From Dyadobacter sp. LHD-138 (GTDB lineage: Bacteria; Bacteroidota; Bacteroidia; Cytophagales; Spirosomataceae), in NCBI RefSeq assembly GCF_030929615.1, contig NZ_JAVFVU010000047.1, forward strand, positions 1 to 51,012: a DNA stretch of 51,012 nt. The letters run 5' to 3'. This document shows positions 16,308-26,164 of this stretch, one piece after another. Under the pieces are notes generated by a model. The model was not told where the DNA came from. It worked only from the letters and a program-made list of their open reading frames with translations, and searched no databases. Every line of letters starts with the position of its first letter. Positions within the stretch are counted from its first letter, which is position 1. The position numbers were made by a program, and so were the translations under genes.

Positions 16308-19300
16308 TCAGCGCGGGAAGTAAATCACAAATGTAGCTCCCACGCCCGGCTTGCCGATGGCGGTGATCAATCCCTGGTGATTGTCGACAATTTTCTTACA
16401 AATAGCCAGCCCGATCCCCGTTCCTTCATACGAATTTTTACTATGCAGGCGCTGGAAGATCTGAAAAATCCGGTCTCTAAACTGAGGATCAAAACCGATA
16501 CCATTATCTTCAAAAGCGATATAAAGATAATTTTTATCCGCGATGCTCCCGGAAACATCAATCAGGTTTCCAGAAATAAAACCGGAGGTAATCCGCATTT
16601 CCGGACGAACGCCAGCGCTTGCAAACTTCAAAAAGTTAGTGATCAGATTGGTAAATAACTGTTCAAACTGGTAAACAATCACGTGAAGTTCGGGCAATTT
16701 GGACGCCGTGATTATTGCACCTTTTTGCTGGATACTTTCCTGAAGCTGCTCGGTAACATTATGCAACAAACTGTTAAGGTCGGTTAGTTCGAAATTGCGC
16801 TCTACGGCGTTGGCCCTTGAAAATGCCAGCAGGTCAACAATCAACTGCTGCATCCGCGTTGACGCGGCCAGCACACGGTTAAAATAGTCCTTTCCCCGAT
16901 CAGATAAATTATCCTTCTCCGTCTCTATGATCCGGGTGGAAAAAGTCTGTATTTTCCGGAGCGGTTCCTGTAAATCATGACTGGCTACATACGCAAACTG
17001 CCCCAACTCAATATTCGTTTTGACAAGCTCATCATTGATCACGACAAGTTCCCGCGTCCGCTGCTGAACTTTTGATTCCAGCGCGTCAATAAACAACTTA
17101 CTGTCGTGAATATCCGTACTTGTCCCCACCCACATTTGGATAATTTCATGGCCGTCCTTCTGCGGAATGGCGTGGCTTAATTGCCAGCGATATGCTCCGT
17201 CAGCCTTACGAAAACGATGCTCGCAGATAAAATCATTTTTCATCATAACCGCCCTTTTCCAGAAACGGATCGTCATTTCCCGATCATCAGGATGAACAAT
17301 TTGCAGCCAACCGTCTTTTTCAATCTGCTCATAAGTCAGCCCGGAATAGTTATAAACCGACTGGTTGTAATAATTCAGATTCCCTTCTGTATCTCCCGTC
17401 CATATAAACTGCGGCATAGAATCAGCGAGTGTCCTGAATTTACCTTCACTGGTACGCAGGGCAAACTCAGCCTCTCTCCTGTCTGTTATATCAATAACCA
17501 CGTTCAAAGCACCCGTGATATTTCCGCTGCTGTCCAGAATCGGCTTCGCATTTTCGATCACGTGACGGATATTTCCATCCGGCCTTTTCACATAAGCCTC
17601 TACATTCAGCGCGCGTTTTTCCTTTAAAGCCAACCCCATCGGACAGTTTTCCTGCGAAAGCAGTACGCCATCCAATGTATACAGCTCATATGCTCCACAC
17701 CATAATTCTTTCCCGAGCTCCGGTACACGCCCCCACAATTTGACCGCCGACACATTAAAAAGATTGATCAATCCGTTTTCATCCACAGTATAAACCGCAA
17801 CAGGCAATGCCTGAATAAGGTCTCGGTACCGTTTTTCACTTTCCTCGATAATTCGCTCCGTCCGCTTTTGCTGGGTGATGTCCATCATCGTTCCGAGCAT
17901 CCGCAAAGGCTTATGGTCCTGATCAAAAATAACTTTGCCATGCGTCCTGACCCAATGTTCCGAATGATCGGGGTGAATGACCCGTGCCTCATATAAATAA
18001 GTGCCGGTCTTCAAGGCAGTTTCAAAGGCTTTTTCAACAATATTTACCCGGTCGTCGGGATGGATCTGATCTCTTAAATTTTGATGTGTAAGCACCCTGG
18101 ATTCGTTCTGTCCAAACAACTGGCTCAGGCGTGCTGTGTAAACGAGATGCCGGTTTTCAAGATTAAGATCCCAGGTTGCCAGCTGCGTTCCCTCGGTAGC
18201 GAGACTTAACCGCTCCACAGCATCATTGACCAGCAACCGCGCCTCCACTTTCTCGGTTACATCATTAACCGAAACCAATACGCCTGTCACCGCTCCTTCC
18301 AGATCAAACAGGGGTGCATACTGAAAATCCAGATAGTGTTTTTTCGTACCTGTCCTGCTTTCCACATAGGCAACCGCCTCATTTTCCCTGTGGGAAACAC
18401 CTTTGGTATAAACTTCGTGTAATATTTTCGGGAATTTCTGATTTGTCAGTTCGGGAAAAACATCCAGCAGTTTCCTGTCCTGTACCTCGTGTAATTCTCT
18501 TTTCCACAAATCCCGGAGCATGGTTTCATTGGCAATCGTGATCACCATATCCTCTCCTTCAAAAACGGCTTTTGCAAAAGGCGACTGTGTAACCAGATTT
18601 CTGAACTGATTTTCGCTTTGCTGCAACGCATGTTTAGCCCTGACCTGCTGCGTTACTTCTGTTGCCACGACGATAATACCGCTGATCGAAAGATCGGTTT
18701 CCAGGAGCGGCTGATAAACAAAATTGAAATACGCTTGTTCCGGGCGACCAGCCCGAACCAGGGTAACCGCAAACTCATTGCCGTGATAAGGAACACCCGT
18801 TTGCAATACCCCCTCGATAACCGGTTTCACGACAGCTTTTACTTCTGGTAAAGAATCAAATAAGGGTCGGCCTACAAATTCAGATTCCAGCCGATCGACG
18901 ATCTGAAGATATGTATCGTTCGCCATTTCCACCATCAAATCAGGGCCTCGGAGGATTGTGATACCCACCGGCGCCTGCATCATGGTATTACGAAATTTAC
19001 TTTCGCTTTCCTCTGCCTTTTTTCTGGCCTCGTTAGCTTTATCCGCTTCTACCCTGATACGTTCATCAAGTGTCAGCAGCGTGTCATGCAATTGAAGCAA
19101 TTCCTTATAGTTAATTGTCAGGCCACCGGAAATTTGTGTTTTCCCTTCCGCCCCGGATTTCAGTTTAAGTTCCACCACCGAAAGCAGCGTCATCAGATTG
19201 CTGGAAATCAATTCCATCGTTGCCAATCCTTCCCGCGCTTGTTCTACTTCACCTCGTTTGTATAACCGAACAAGCTCAAATCCATACCGATGCAGCTTCT

Positions 19301-19508
19301 CATGGACTCTTTCAAGATCCTGCATCTCCGGAACATCTCCATATTTTTCAAGCGCGTAACCGTAAATCCATTGCCCTACCGCACACGCACGGTGATCAAC
19401 CACCGACTTTTCATCGCTGGTAATACCGTATAAAATAGATCTCAGATTGGTTTTAAATAAAAGGTGCGTTGCCTTGACCCTCTCAAAATCCAGCTCGGGT
19501 AAATCCAT
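16308..19508 (-). CDS. soluble CZB-PAS(x5) sensor histidine kinase
   Basis: This 1066-residue kinase has no membrane segment, so it should sense cytoplasmic signals. Residues about 10-110 form a chemoreceptor zinc-binding (CZB) domain with candidate ligands His15, Cys42 (DHRACAVGQW), His69 and His73. Five PAS domains follow (about 170-290, 300-420, 430-555, 560-680, 690-810). Next come a HisKA domain with phospho-His844 (YVASHDLQEPLRK) and a HATPase domain with EDNGIGF and GTGIGLAICKKIVD. CZB domains sense zinc or oxidants in chemoreceptors and cyclases; fusion to a PAS kinase is less common. It lies 72 bases downstream of a REC-only regulator in the same direction, its likely partner. Confidence 0.93.
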   Translation of the reverse strand: MDLPELDFERVKATHLLFKTNLRSILYGITSDEKSVVDHRACAVGQWIYGYALEKYGDVPEMQDLERVHEKLHRYGFELVRLYKRGEVEQAREGLATMELISSNLMTLLSVVELKLKSGAEGKTQISGGLTINYKELLQLHDTLLTLDERIRVEADKANEARKKAEESESKFRNTMMQAPVGITILRGPDLMVEMANDTYLQIVDRLESEFVGRPLFDSLPEVKAVVKPVIEGVLQTGVPYHGNEFAVTLVRAGRPEQAYFNFVYQPLLETDLSISGIIVVATEVTQQVRAKHALQQSENQFRNLVTQSPFAKAVFEGEDMVITIANETMLRDLWKRELHEVQDRKLLDVFPELTNQKFPKILHEVYTKGVSHRENEAVAYVESRTGTKKHYLDFQYAPLFDLEGAVTGVLVSVNDVTEKVEARLLVNDAVERLSLATEGTQLATWDLNLENRHLVYTARLSQLFGQNESRVLTHQNLRDQIHPDDRVNIVEKAFETALKTGTYLYEARVIHPDHSEHWVRTHGKVIFDQDHKPLRMLGTMMDITQQKRTERIIEESEKRYRDLIQALPVAVYTVDENGLINLFNVSAVKLWGRVPELGKELWCGAYELYTLDGVLLSQENCPMGLALKEKRALNVEAYVKRPDGNIRHVIENAKPILDSSGNITGALNVVIDITDRREAEFALRTSEGKFRTLADSMPQFIWTGDTEGNLNYYNQSVYNYSGLTYEQIEKDGWLQIVHPDDREMTIRFWKRAVMMKNDFICEHRFRKADGAYRWQLSHAIPQKDGHEIIQMWVGTSTDIHDSKLFIDALESKVQQRTRELVVINDELVKTNIELGQFAYVASHDLQEPLRKIQTFSTRIIETEKDNLSDRGKDYFNRVLAASTRMQQLIVDLLAFSRANAVERNFELTDLNSLLHNVTEQLQESIQQKGAIITASKLPELHVIVYQFEQLFTNLITNFLKFASAGVRPEMRITSGFISGNLIDVSGSIADKNYLYIAFEDNGIGFDPQFRDRIFQIFQRLHSKNSYEGTGIGLAICKKIVDNHQGLITAIGKPGVGATFVIYFPR

Positions 19509-19580
19509 ACATCAATCCTATTTTCCCTCTATAAGGAATAAGCGATAAATACCTACTGACATTCAGCCAATCGCGAGATT

Positions 19581-20027
19581 TTAAAATTGAAAATAGAAAT
19601 TCTCTTTGAAAGTTTTGAAGTTATTTTTTGTCCAGTCAATAGCCAGAATCTGCTGGATAGCCATTTTTAGTTTAGGGAAAGAGCCCGGCTTTTTAATAAA
19701 ATAGTTGGCACCTTGCTCATAAAGACGATCAATGGTTCCCTCTTCTCCCGTCGTTGAAAAAATTACCACAGGTATGTCTTTCAGGTTTTCTGAGCTTCGG
19801 ATTTCCGCGAGACACTCGAATCCGTTTTTCTTAGGCATATTCAGATCCAAAAATATTACGTCTGGCGGCGGGACAAGTTTGCCTAAAATGGTCATAAGCT
19901 CTGCCCCGTCATTGGCCATCGTAAGCGCTGTTGAAGCACTTACCTCCCGCAACGCATCTTCGAACAAAAGGCAATCGTCCTCATCGTCATCAGCCAGGAA
20001 TATATATTTTCTCGCCCCTTCATTCAT
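19581..20027 (-). CDS. single-domain response regulator (REC only)
   Basis: The 148-residue protein is a bare receiver domain of the Rcp1-like type. It has the acidic cluster DDDEDD at about 14-19, the phospho-accepting Asp in VIFLDLNMPKKNGF, the switch Ser/Thr in VIFSTTGEEG, and Lys in YFIKKPGSF. There is no DNA-binding domain, so output must be through protein contacts or phosphotransfer. It is transcribed just before the CZB-PAS kinase, a typical kinase/REC pair. A few C-terminal residues past the receiver (KTFKENFYFQF) are aromatic and have no known role. Confidence 0.94.
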   Translation of the reverse strand: MNEGARKYIFLADDDEDDCLLFEDALREVSASTALTMANDGAELMTILGKLVPPPDVIFLDLNMPKKNGFECLAEIRSSENLKDIPVVIFSTTGEEGTIDRLYEQGANYFIKKPGSFPKLKMAIQQILAIDWTKNNFKTFKENFYFQF

Positions 20028-20244
20028 AATCAGCCTATTAAGTTCTTTTAACGTTGCGTTGATCTTTCACCTGACAAGTTACCAGGCATCAGTTTGAATG
20101 CATCACAAATGGTACCGAAATGTGTGTATTTTGAAATAAAAAATACCGGCAATTAAATATCAACGATTGCTAACACAGCTTTATTTCGAACACATTCGAA
20201 TTTGACACCCAAAAAAACCAGATCTGGTCACCCCAAAATATGGC

Positions 20245-22734
20245 CTAATACTCTCCCTCAACCAATTCTTTCTTTTTCTTGGCCTGATGTAAACGATAGT
20301 TCAGCGTCAGATTTATCTGCCTTAACCTTCCCTGTGAGCTTGTGGTTGTGTAAAAATTTGCCCCCTCCAATATGGACCGGTATTTCCGGGAATTGAAAAC
20401 ATCGGTGATGCTCAGTATCAGCGTTCCGTTGTTTTTTAAAATGTCGCGGCTTGCAGCCAGGTCCAGTGTCGCCAGAGACCTGCGTCTTCCCTGCGGAGTT
20501 TGCTGAGGGGCTTCATAGTTTCCACGGAATTGCAGATCGGTATTTTTCCATAACGTAAAACGGGAGGTCGCCCGCACAAACCAGCTGTATGTATCGCTTT
20601 TAAAGCTTTCGTCCAGTCCCGTGCCATTGGTTATCGCCCGGAAAAAGTTAAGGCTTCCATCCATTTTCCACCACTGATAGAAAGAATAAGAGCTCGTAAA
20701 TTCCGCCCCGTAAGAATTTTCGGTTCCCAGGTTTTCAGGTTTTGTATAAGAATTCCCGTTTTCTTCAACCCTTCGGATACTAATAATTTTGCCGTTGGTA
20801 TGGCGATAATACACCGAAGAGCTGATTGAACCCTTTTCCACATACTTAATATGCCCTAATTCAAACGCATTGGTAAATTCCGGATTAAGATCCGGGTTCC
20901 CGCTAAAATAATTCCGATTGTCACTATAAGTCATGAACGGACTTAAATCATTGTACTGAGGCCGGCGGACACGTCTGCTGAAACTCAACTGAAGGGCATG
21001 CTGGCGCGGCAAATCGTAGGTCACGTGGACGCTGGGAAACAAATTGGCATACTTCCTTTTGTTGATCTCATTGGTCTGCTTTAAAGTTGTTGTCACGCCC
21101 GTCCATTCCGCGCGCAACCCAACCTGGTAGGACAATTTATTGGTTTTATTCCCCATGATCCCATAAGCGGCATTGATATTTTCCTCATATAAAAAGTCGT
21201 TGGTAAGCCCTGGAATCGGCGTAAAACTTCCATCGTCATTTTTCTGTGTAACCGTGTAGTCATTGGTCATATCGCGGGAACTGCTCCTGGCCCCAGCTTC
21301 CAGTTTTCCGTTTTTGCCAAATGGGTGCACATAGTCAACCTGGAACAAAAGCTGCTTTTCAGTTTCATAATTAACCGCGCGCTGCAACGTTGGCGGCACA
21401 TCCGAAGCACTGCCATCCGGCTTGAAAGACTTCTCGTTATAATACTGATCCGAATCTTCCCAGTTGTTCAGATACCGTACGTCAGCCGTCAACTCCTGCC
21501 CTTTTCTTTTGAAAGTCTTCTTATAATTTAATGCATATTCAGAATTCGGCTCCGTTTCGGTTTCATCCTGCGTCCGATAGGTTGTACTTTGAAGATTGCT
21601 TAAATTCGATAAATAATCACGGTAGTTAATCTCAGAAAACCGTTTTCCCTTACTCAAACGATAGGTATAGGATCCGGTTAATACATTTTTATCGTTAAAA
21701 TAATAGTCAATTCCGGCACGCGCGCTGTTGTTTTGCCCCTTCAAATGACTTTCCATATTTTTAAGCGTGATGAAAGTCGAATCATTGCGGAACAGCTGCT
21801 GGTTTTGCGAATTCCGCCCCGGCGTATTGCGGTAGGAAACGGTATAATTCACGAAGAAATTCAGGTTTTTCCGGCGGTAATTCACATTCGCCGCCGCTCC
21901 GAAATTTGTCGGATGGCCGGTAATGATATCAAAAGAACCGTTAAAACCTTCTTTCCTTTCTTTCTTCAAAACGATATTGATAATGCCTCCCATACCCTCC
22001 GCCTCATAACGGGCAGAAGGGTTTGTAATGATCTCAACACGCTCAATCATACTGCCTTGCAACTGCTGCAAACCGCTGCCTCCTTTCAGACTCACCAGTC
22101 CGGAAGGTTTCCCGTCGATCAATATACGTACATTGTTACTTCCCCTTAAACTTACATTACCTTCCACATCCACGGCTACTGACGGGATATTGGTCAAAAT
22201 ATCTGCGCCCGTTCCGCCCGCATTGGCCAGGTCTTTTCCCACATTGAATATTTTTTTATCCAAAGCCAGCTCCATGGTGCTCTTCTCCCCCTGGACCACC
22301 ACTTCATTCAAAGTTTTGGTAGATGCCGTCAACTTAATTATCCCAATATTGAGCGGAGAGTTTTTAGAAGACACAGTTATGCCGGAAGTTTTGCGGGCGT
22401 TGTATCCGATAAATTCCGACAACGCGTAATAATTACCCGCGTTCACTTCAATAACAAAAGATCCCGTTTCATCGGTAATACCGCCGGTAATAAAAGTGCT
22501 ATCCGAAATATTAAACAAACGGACGCTGGCGTAACCCAGACCGGCACTGTTTTGGTCGTCTGTTACTTTTCCGCTTACGGATAGTTTATTGGTGTTTTGG
22601 GCAAATGAACGATGAGAAACAATAATCAATAGCATAAAAACTATGGATATACTGAAATACCGGTTTAACCGGTTATATTTTTCAAAAAAACCCCTCTCTT
22701 CTGAGCCTGCTATCATTTGTAACTGTGGATTCAT
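20245..22734 (-). CDS. outer-membrane beta-barrel receptor (TonB-dependent receptor-like, OMP_b-brl_3)
   Basis: The 829-residue protein has a signal peptide (hydrophobic stretch at about 28-44 ending SFAQ). A carboxypeptidase-regulatory-like Ig domain follows (LSVSGKVTDDQNSAGLGYAS, about 52-140), then a plug domain (LNEVVVQGEK, DILTNIPSVAVDVEGNVSLRG, RVEIITNPSARYEAEGMGGIINIVLKK), then a long 22-strand-type barrel. In Bacteroidota such proteins take up substrates or act as generic OM proteins. There is no SusD partner beside it, so the ligand is unknown. The real start could be the ATG at residue 7, as the first residues precede the signal. The C-terminus KKKKELVEGEY is highly charged, unlike the usual terminal aromatic. 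Confidence 0.9.
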   Translation of the reverse strand: MNPQLQMIAGSEERGFFEKYNRLNRYFSISIVFMLLIIVSHRSFAQNTNKLSVSGKVTDDQNSAGLGYASVRLFNISDSTFITGGITDETGSFVIEVNAGNYYALSEFIGYNARKTSGITVSSKNSPLNIGIIKLTASTKTLNEVVVQGEKSTMELALDKKIFNVGKDLANAGGTGADILTNIPSVAVDVEGNVSLRGSNNVRILIDGKPSGLVSLKGGSGLQQLQGSMIERVEIITNPSARYEAEGMGGIINIVLKKERKEGFNGSFDIITGHPTNFGAAANVNYRRKNLNFFVNYTVSYRNTPGRNSQNQQLFRNDSTFITLKNMESHLKGQNNSARAGIDYYFNDKNVLTGSYTYRLSKGKRFSEINYRDYLSNLSNLQSTTYRTQDETETEPNSEYALNYKKTFKRKGQELTADVRYLNNWEDSDQYYNEKSFKPDGSASDVPPTLQRAVNYETEKQLLFQVDYVHPFGKNGKLEAGARSSSRDMTNDYTVTQKNDDGSFTPIPGLTNDFLYEENINAAYGIMGNKTNKLSYQVGLRAEWTGVTTTLKQTNEINKRKYANLFPSVHVTYDLPRQHALQLSFSRRVRRPQYNDLSPFMTYSDNRNYFSGNPDLNPEFTNAFELGHIKYVEKGSISSSVYYRHTNGKIISIRRVEENGNSYTKPENLGTENSYGAEFTSSYSFYQWWKMDGSLNFFRAITNGTGLDESFKSDTYSWFVRATSRFTLWKNTDLQFRGNYEAPQQTPQGRRRSLATLDLAASRDILKNNGTLILSITDVFNSRKYRSILEGANFYTTTSSQGRLRQINLTLNYRLHQAKKKKELVEGEY

Positions 22735-22904
22735 TTAATACGCAATAGGTGTTTACATGCTTATAATGCTACTAAAACCCATAAAACCACTGGATTTACT
22801 CTGAATATTTATAGATAATAGCCGTACACCTCAATAAAAGCCTTTCCGTGCATATCACGGTCTGTTTTAACTTTACATTTTTCAGTGTTTTAAAATAATT
22901 CAAC

Positions 22905-22937
22905 TTTGTCAGCGGCAAACCTAAGTTCCTATATTTG
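22905..22937 (+). promoter_or_regulatory. Bacteroidota-type promoter for the DUF819 gene
   Basis: TTTG at 22905-22908, 21 bases, then TATATTTG at 22930-22937: a full match to the -33/-7 consensus, ending 37 bases before the ATG. Confidence 0.72.
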
Positions 22938-22974
22938 AGCTTTCAATTCCTGCAAACCCACCAAATGAAAGATT

Positions 22975-24210
22975 ATGTTACAAAATGACGCTTCTGTTTT
23001 GGGGCTGTTGCTGGTCATCCTGGCCATGGTATTTTACACGGCGTCACTTCCGAAAAAGGGCTGGCAAAAGTTTTATTCCGTTTTCCCACCTTTGCTGTTA
23101 TGCTATTTTATTCCGGGTCTTCTCAATTCTTTTGGCGTCATAAAAGGCGCAGACTCTCAGCTTTATCCGGTCGTATCCCGTTATCTCTTACCAGCCTGTC
23201 TGGTACTTTTCACCCTGGGAATGGACTGGAAACAACTGGCAAAGCTGGGACCGTCGGCTGTTATTCTGATGCTAGTCGGCTCATGCAGCATCATCATCGG
23301 CGGTCCTGTTGCCCTTTTCCTGGTCGGCAAGATCAGTCCCGAAACCGTTGCGGGTGAAGGTCCTGATGCCATCTGGAGAGGATTGGCGACCATTGCCGGA
23401 AGCTGGATTGGCGGAGGCGCAAACCAAACAGCGCTCCGGGAAGTGTTTAAACCAAGCGACCGACTGTTCTCGCAAATTGTTGCCGTTGATGTCATTACCG
23501 CTGAACTCTGGATGGCCGTTTTAATTTACGGTGCCGGTTTTGCCACAAAAATTGACCATTTCCTGAAAGCAGACAGCAGCCAGATCGACGAAGTAAAAAA
23601 TCATCTGGAAGAATTTCAGCAAACCAACCAGCGTATTCCCGCCACACGCGACTACATTTATCTGTGTGCCGTGGGGCTTGGCGCCACTGGACTTGCGCAT
23701 TGGCTGGCCGAAAAAATAACGCCTTATCTGGCCACCAACTATCCGGCACTTGAAAAGTACAGCCTTACGTCAAATTTTTTCTGGATCACCGGATTGGTCA
23801 CATTGATGGGTATAATATTTTCCCTCACACCACTAAGAAAACTCGAAAATGCCGGGGCCTCAAAACTGGGAAGTGTGTTCCTTTATATACTGGTTGCCAC
23901 CATCGGGATGCAAATGGATTTAGGCTCGATTGCGGATAATCCAGGGCTTTTTGCAATTGGCGCCATCTGGATGCTGGTTCATGCCGGAACGATTGTGGCG
24001 GTCGCGCGGTGGCTGAAAATCCCCTATTTCTTTTTAGCCGTGTCCAGCCAGGCCAATGTGGGCGGATCAGCATCGGCATCTGTGGTCGCGGCGGCGTTTC
24101 ACCCTTCCCTTGCCTCGGTTGGAATATTATTGGCAATTCTGGGATATGCCATTGGGACTTATGGGGGCTATCTTTCTGCACTTATGATGCAGTGGGTTAG
24201 CGAAATGTAG
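22975..24210 (+). CDS. DUF819-family membrane protein
   Basis: The 411-residue protein has about ten to twelve membrane segments. It matches the DUF819 (YjcL-like) family, with VSRYLLPACLVLFTLGMDWKQL, GSWIGGGANQTALREVF at about 142-158, and GGSASASVVAAAFHPSLA near 363. The GGGANQ and GGSASA loops are the two inverted-repeat half-sites typical of this family, reminiscent of sodium-coupled anion transporters; the substrate is not established. It has its own promoter. lepA follows only 49 bases after its stop. Confidence 0.9.
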   Translation: MLQNDASVLGLLLVILAMVFYTASLPKKGWQKFYSVFPPLLLCYFIPGLLNSFGVIKGADSQLYPVVSRYLLPACLVLFTLGMDWKQLAKLGPSAVILMLVGSCSIIIGGPVALFLVGKISPETVAGEGPDAIWRGLATIAGSWIGGGANQTALREVFKPSDRLFSQIVAVDVITAELWMAVLIYGAGFATKIDHFLKADSSQIDEVKNHLEEFQQTNQRIPATRDYIYLCAVGLGATGLAHWLAEKITPYLATNYPALEKYSLTSNFFWITGLVTLMGIIFSLTPLRKLENAGASKLGSVFLYILVATIGMQMDLGSIADNPGLFAIGAIWMLVHAGTIVAVARWLKIPYFFLAVSSQANVGGSASASVVAAAFHPSLASVGILLAILGYAIGTYGGYLSALMMQWVSEM

Positions 24211-24230
24211 GATTTGAAAGTTTAGGCGTG

Positions 24231-24238
24231 TAATTTTG
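24231..24238 (+). promoter_or_regulatory. candidate -7 box for lepA
   Basis: TAATTTTG fits TAnnTTTG and ends 21 bases before the lepA ATG at 24260. A TTTG lies 14 bases upstream, closer than usual. The position supports the ATG rather than the upstream TTG as start, because the TTG at 24236 overlaps this box. Confidence 0.5.
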
Positions 24239-24259
24239 TCAGCCTATATAATTAATTTC

Positions 24260-26047
24260 ATGAAGAACATTCGTAATTTTTGCATCATTGCCCATATTGA
24301 CCACGGAAAAAGCACGCTGGCGGACCGTTTGTTAGAATTCACCAAAACGGTATCCAACCGCGACATGCAGGCGCAGCTCCTTGACAATATGGATCTGGAA
24401 CGCGAACGCGGCATCACGATCAAGAGCCACGCGATCCAGATGACTTATCTTTACAAAGGGGAAGAATATACACTGAACCTTATTGATACGCCGGGACACG
24501 TCGATTTTTCTTACGAAGTTTCCCGTTCTATTGCAGCTTGTGAGGGTGCATTACTGCTTGTCGATGCATCACAAGGAACCGAAGCGCAGACAATTTCCAA
24601 CTTATATCTTGCCATAAATCATAATCTGACGATCATTCCGGTCCTTAATAAAGTGGATTTACCAGGCGCAAGACCTGAGGAAATCAAGGATGAAATGGTT
24701 GATCTTTTAGGCTGTGACCGTGATGATATCATTCCAGCCAGTGGAAAAGAAGGTATTGGCATCAAGGAAATCCTTGACGCTATTATTGAAAGGGTTCCTG
24801 CACCGGTTGGTGACCCGGAAGCTCCTTTACAAGCCCTTATCTTTGACTCGGTTTTTAACTCTTACCGCGGTATTGAGGTAATTTTCCGTATTAAAAACGG
24901 AAGTATCAAAAAAGGTGATAAGGTTAAGTTCATGAACACCGGCAAGGAATATTTTGCCGATGAAATCGGTACGCTGGGTCTTGTACAAATACCAAAACAG
25001 GTGGTTGAATGTGGTGATGTAGGGTATCTTATTTCTGGAATTAAAGTTGCCAAAGAAGTTAAAGTGGGTGATACCATAACGCACTTAAACCGTCAGGCTT
25101 CTGAATCCATCGTTGGTTTCTCCGAAGTAAAACCGATGGTATTTGCCGGTATTTATCCCGTTGACACCACCGAATTTGAAGAACTCCGCGATGCCATGGA
25201 AAAACTTCAGTTGAATGACGCAGCCCTGGTTTGGGAACCTGAAACATCTGCGGCACTTGGCTTTGGCTTCCGTTGCGGATTCCTCGGTATGCTGCACATG
25301 GAAATTGTTCAGGAGCGTTTGGAACGTGAATTTGACATGACGGTGATCACGACCGTTCCATCGGTTCAGTTTAGAATAACGAATACCAAAGATCAGTTGA
25401 TCAACATCAGTGCGCCTTCCGAAATGCCGGAGCCTAACTTGATCAACTGGATTGAAGAGCCTTATATCAATGCCCAGATTATCACAAAATCTGATTATAT
25501 CGGGCCGATCCTTACGCTTTGTATGGATAAACGTGGGATGCTGAAAAACCAGGTGTACCTGACTGCGGAACGTGTTGAGCTTCAATTCAGATTGCCGCTT
25601 GCAGAAGTTGTGTTTGACTTTTTTGACAAACTAAAAACGATTTCTAAAGGTTATGCTTCACTGGATTACGATTTGGCGGGATACGAAGAATCGGACATGG
25701 TAAAACTGGACGTAATGCTTAACGGTGAACCGGTTGACGCCTTGTCGGCCATTGTTCACAGGACAAAAGCCTACGAATGGGGTAAAAAACTTTGCGAGAA
25801 ATTGCGCGAGCTGATACCAAGACAAATGTTTGAAATCGCGATCCAGGCTGCTATCGGACAGAAAATTATTGCCCGTGAAACCGTGAAGGCCATGCGTAAA
25901 GACGTATTGGCAAAATGTTACGGTGGTGATATTTCCCGTAAACGTAAATTGCTTGAAAAGCAGAAAAAAGGAAAGAAAAGAATGCGTCAGGTTGGTAACG
26001 TAGAAATACCTCAGGAAGCATTTATGGCTGTATTAAAGATTAATTAA
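24260..26047 (+). CDS. lepA: elongation factor 4 (back-translocating GTPase LepA)
   Basis: LepA is a ribosome-associated GTPase affecting translation under stress and 30S assembly. From the ATG at 24260 the protein has 595 residues, the family norm, starting MKNIRNFCIIAHIDHGKSTL. An in-frame TTG at 24236 would add eight residues and is rejected. GTPase motifs: AHIDHGKS (P-loop, about 11-18), RERGITIKS (switch I), DTPGHVDF (G3) and NKVDLPGA (G4). Domains II, III and V and the LepA-specific C-terminal domain (KMLLKCYGGD-like motif as LAKCYGGDISRKRKLLEKQKKGKKRM) are complete. Confidence 0.97.
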   Translation: MKNIRNFCIIAHIDHGKSTLADRLLEFTKTVSNRDMQAQLLDNMDLERERGITIKSHAIQMTYLYKGEEYTLNLIDTPGHVDFSYEVSRSIAACEGALLLVDASQGTEAQTISNLYLAINHNLTIIPVLNKVDLPGARPEEIKDEMVDLLGCDRDDIIPASGKEGIGIKEILDAIIERVPAPVGDPEAPLQALIFDSVFNSYRGIEVIFRIKNGSIKKGDKVKFMNTGKEYFADEIGTLGLVQIPKQVVECGDVGYLISGIKVAKEVKVGDTITHLNRQASESIVGFSEVKPMVFAGIYPVDTTEFEELRDAMEKLQLNDAALVWEPETSAALGFGFRCGFLGMLHMEIVQERLEREFDMTVITTVPSVQFRITNTKDQLINISAPSEMPEPNLINWIEEPYINAQIITKSDYIGPILTLCMDKRGMLKNQVYLTAERVELQFRLPLAEVVFDFFDKLKTISKGYASLDYDLAGYEESDMVKLDVMLNGEPVDALSAIVHRTKAYEWGKKLCEKLRELIPRQMFEIAIQAAIGQKIIARETVKAMRKDVLAKCYGGDISRKRKLLEKQKKGKKRMRQVGNVEIPQEAFMAVLKIN

Positions 26048-26105
26048 AATGAATACAGCGTTATAATTTAATAACAAAAGAAAGTGCTTCGTAAGCCTTT
26101 TGTTG

Positions 26106-26113
26106 TAAATTTG
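26106..26113 (+). promoter_or_regulatory. candidate -7 box for the E2 gene
   Basis: TAAATTTG fits TAnnTTTG and ends 51 bases before the start codon. The -33 element is not evident. Confidence 0.45.
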
Positions 26114-26164
26114 ACTCGAATCTATTTGTAATACCCAAGAAACTAAAATACGACAAATACCGAT

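Noticed and set aside
24126..24150. TTGGCA-like sigma-54 promoter in the DUF819 gene
   Set aside because: It is coding sequence with no activator context and a poor -12 element.
24236..24259. TTG start for lepA
   Set aside because: It overlaps the -7 promoter box, and the ATG at 24260 gives the standard LepA start.
25085..25585. 166-codon minus-strand frame inside lepA
   Set aside because: Lies wholly within a confident lepA gene, with no domain or start context of its own.
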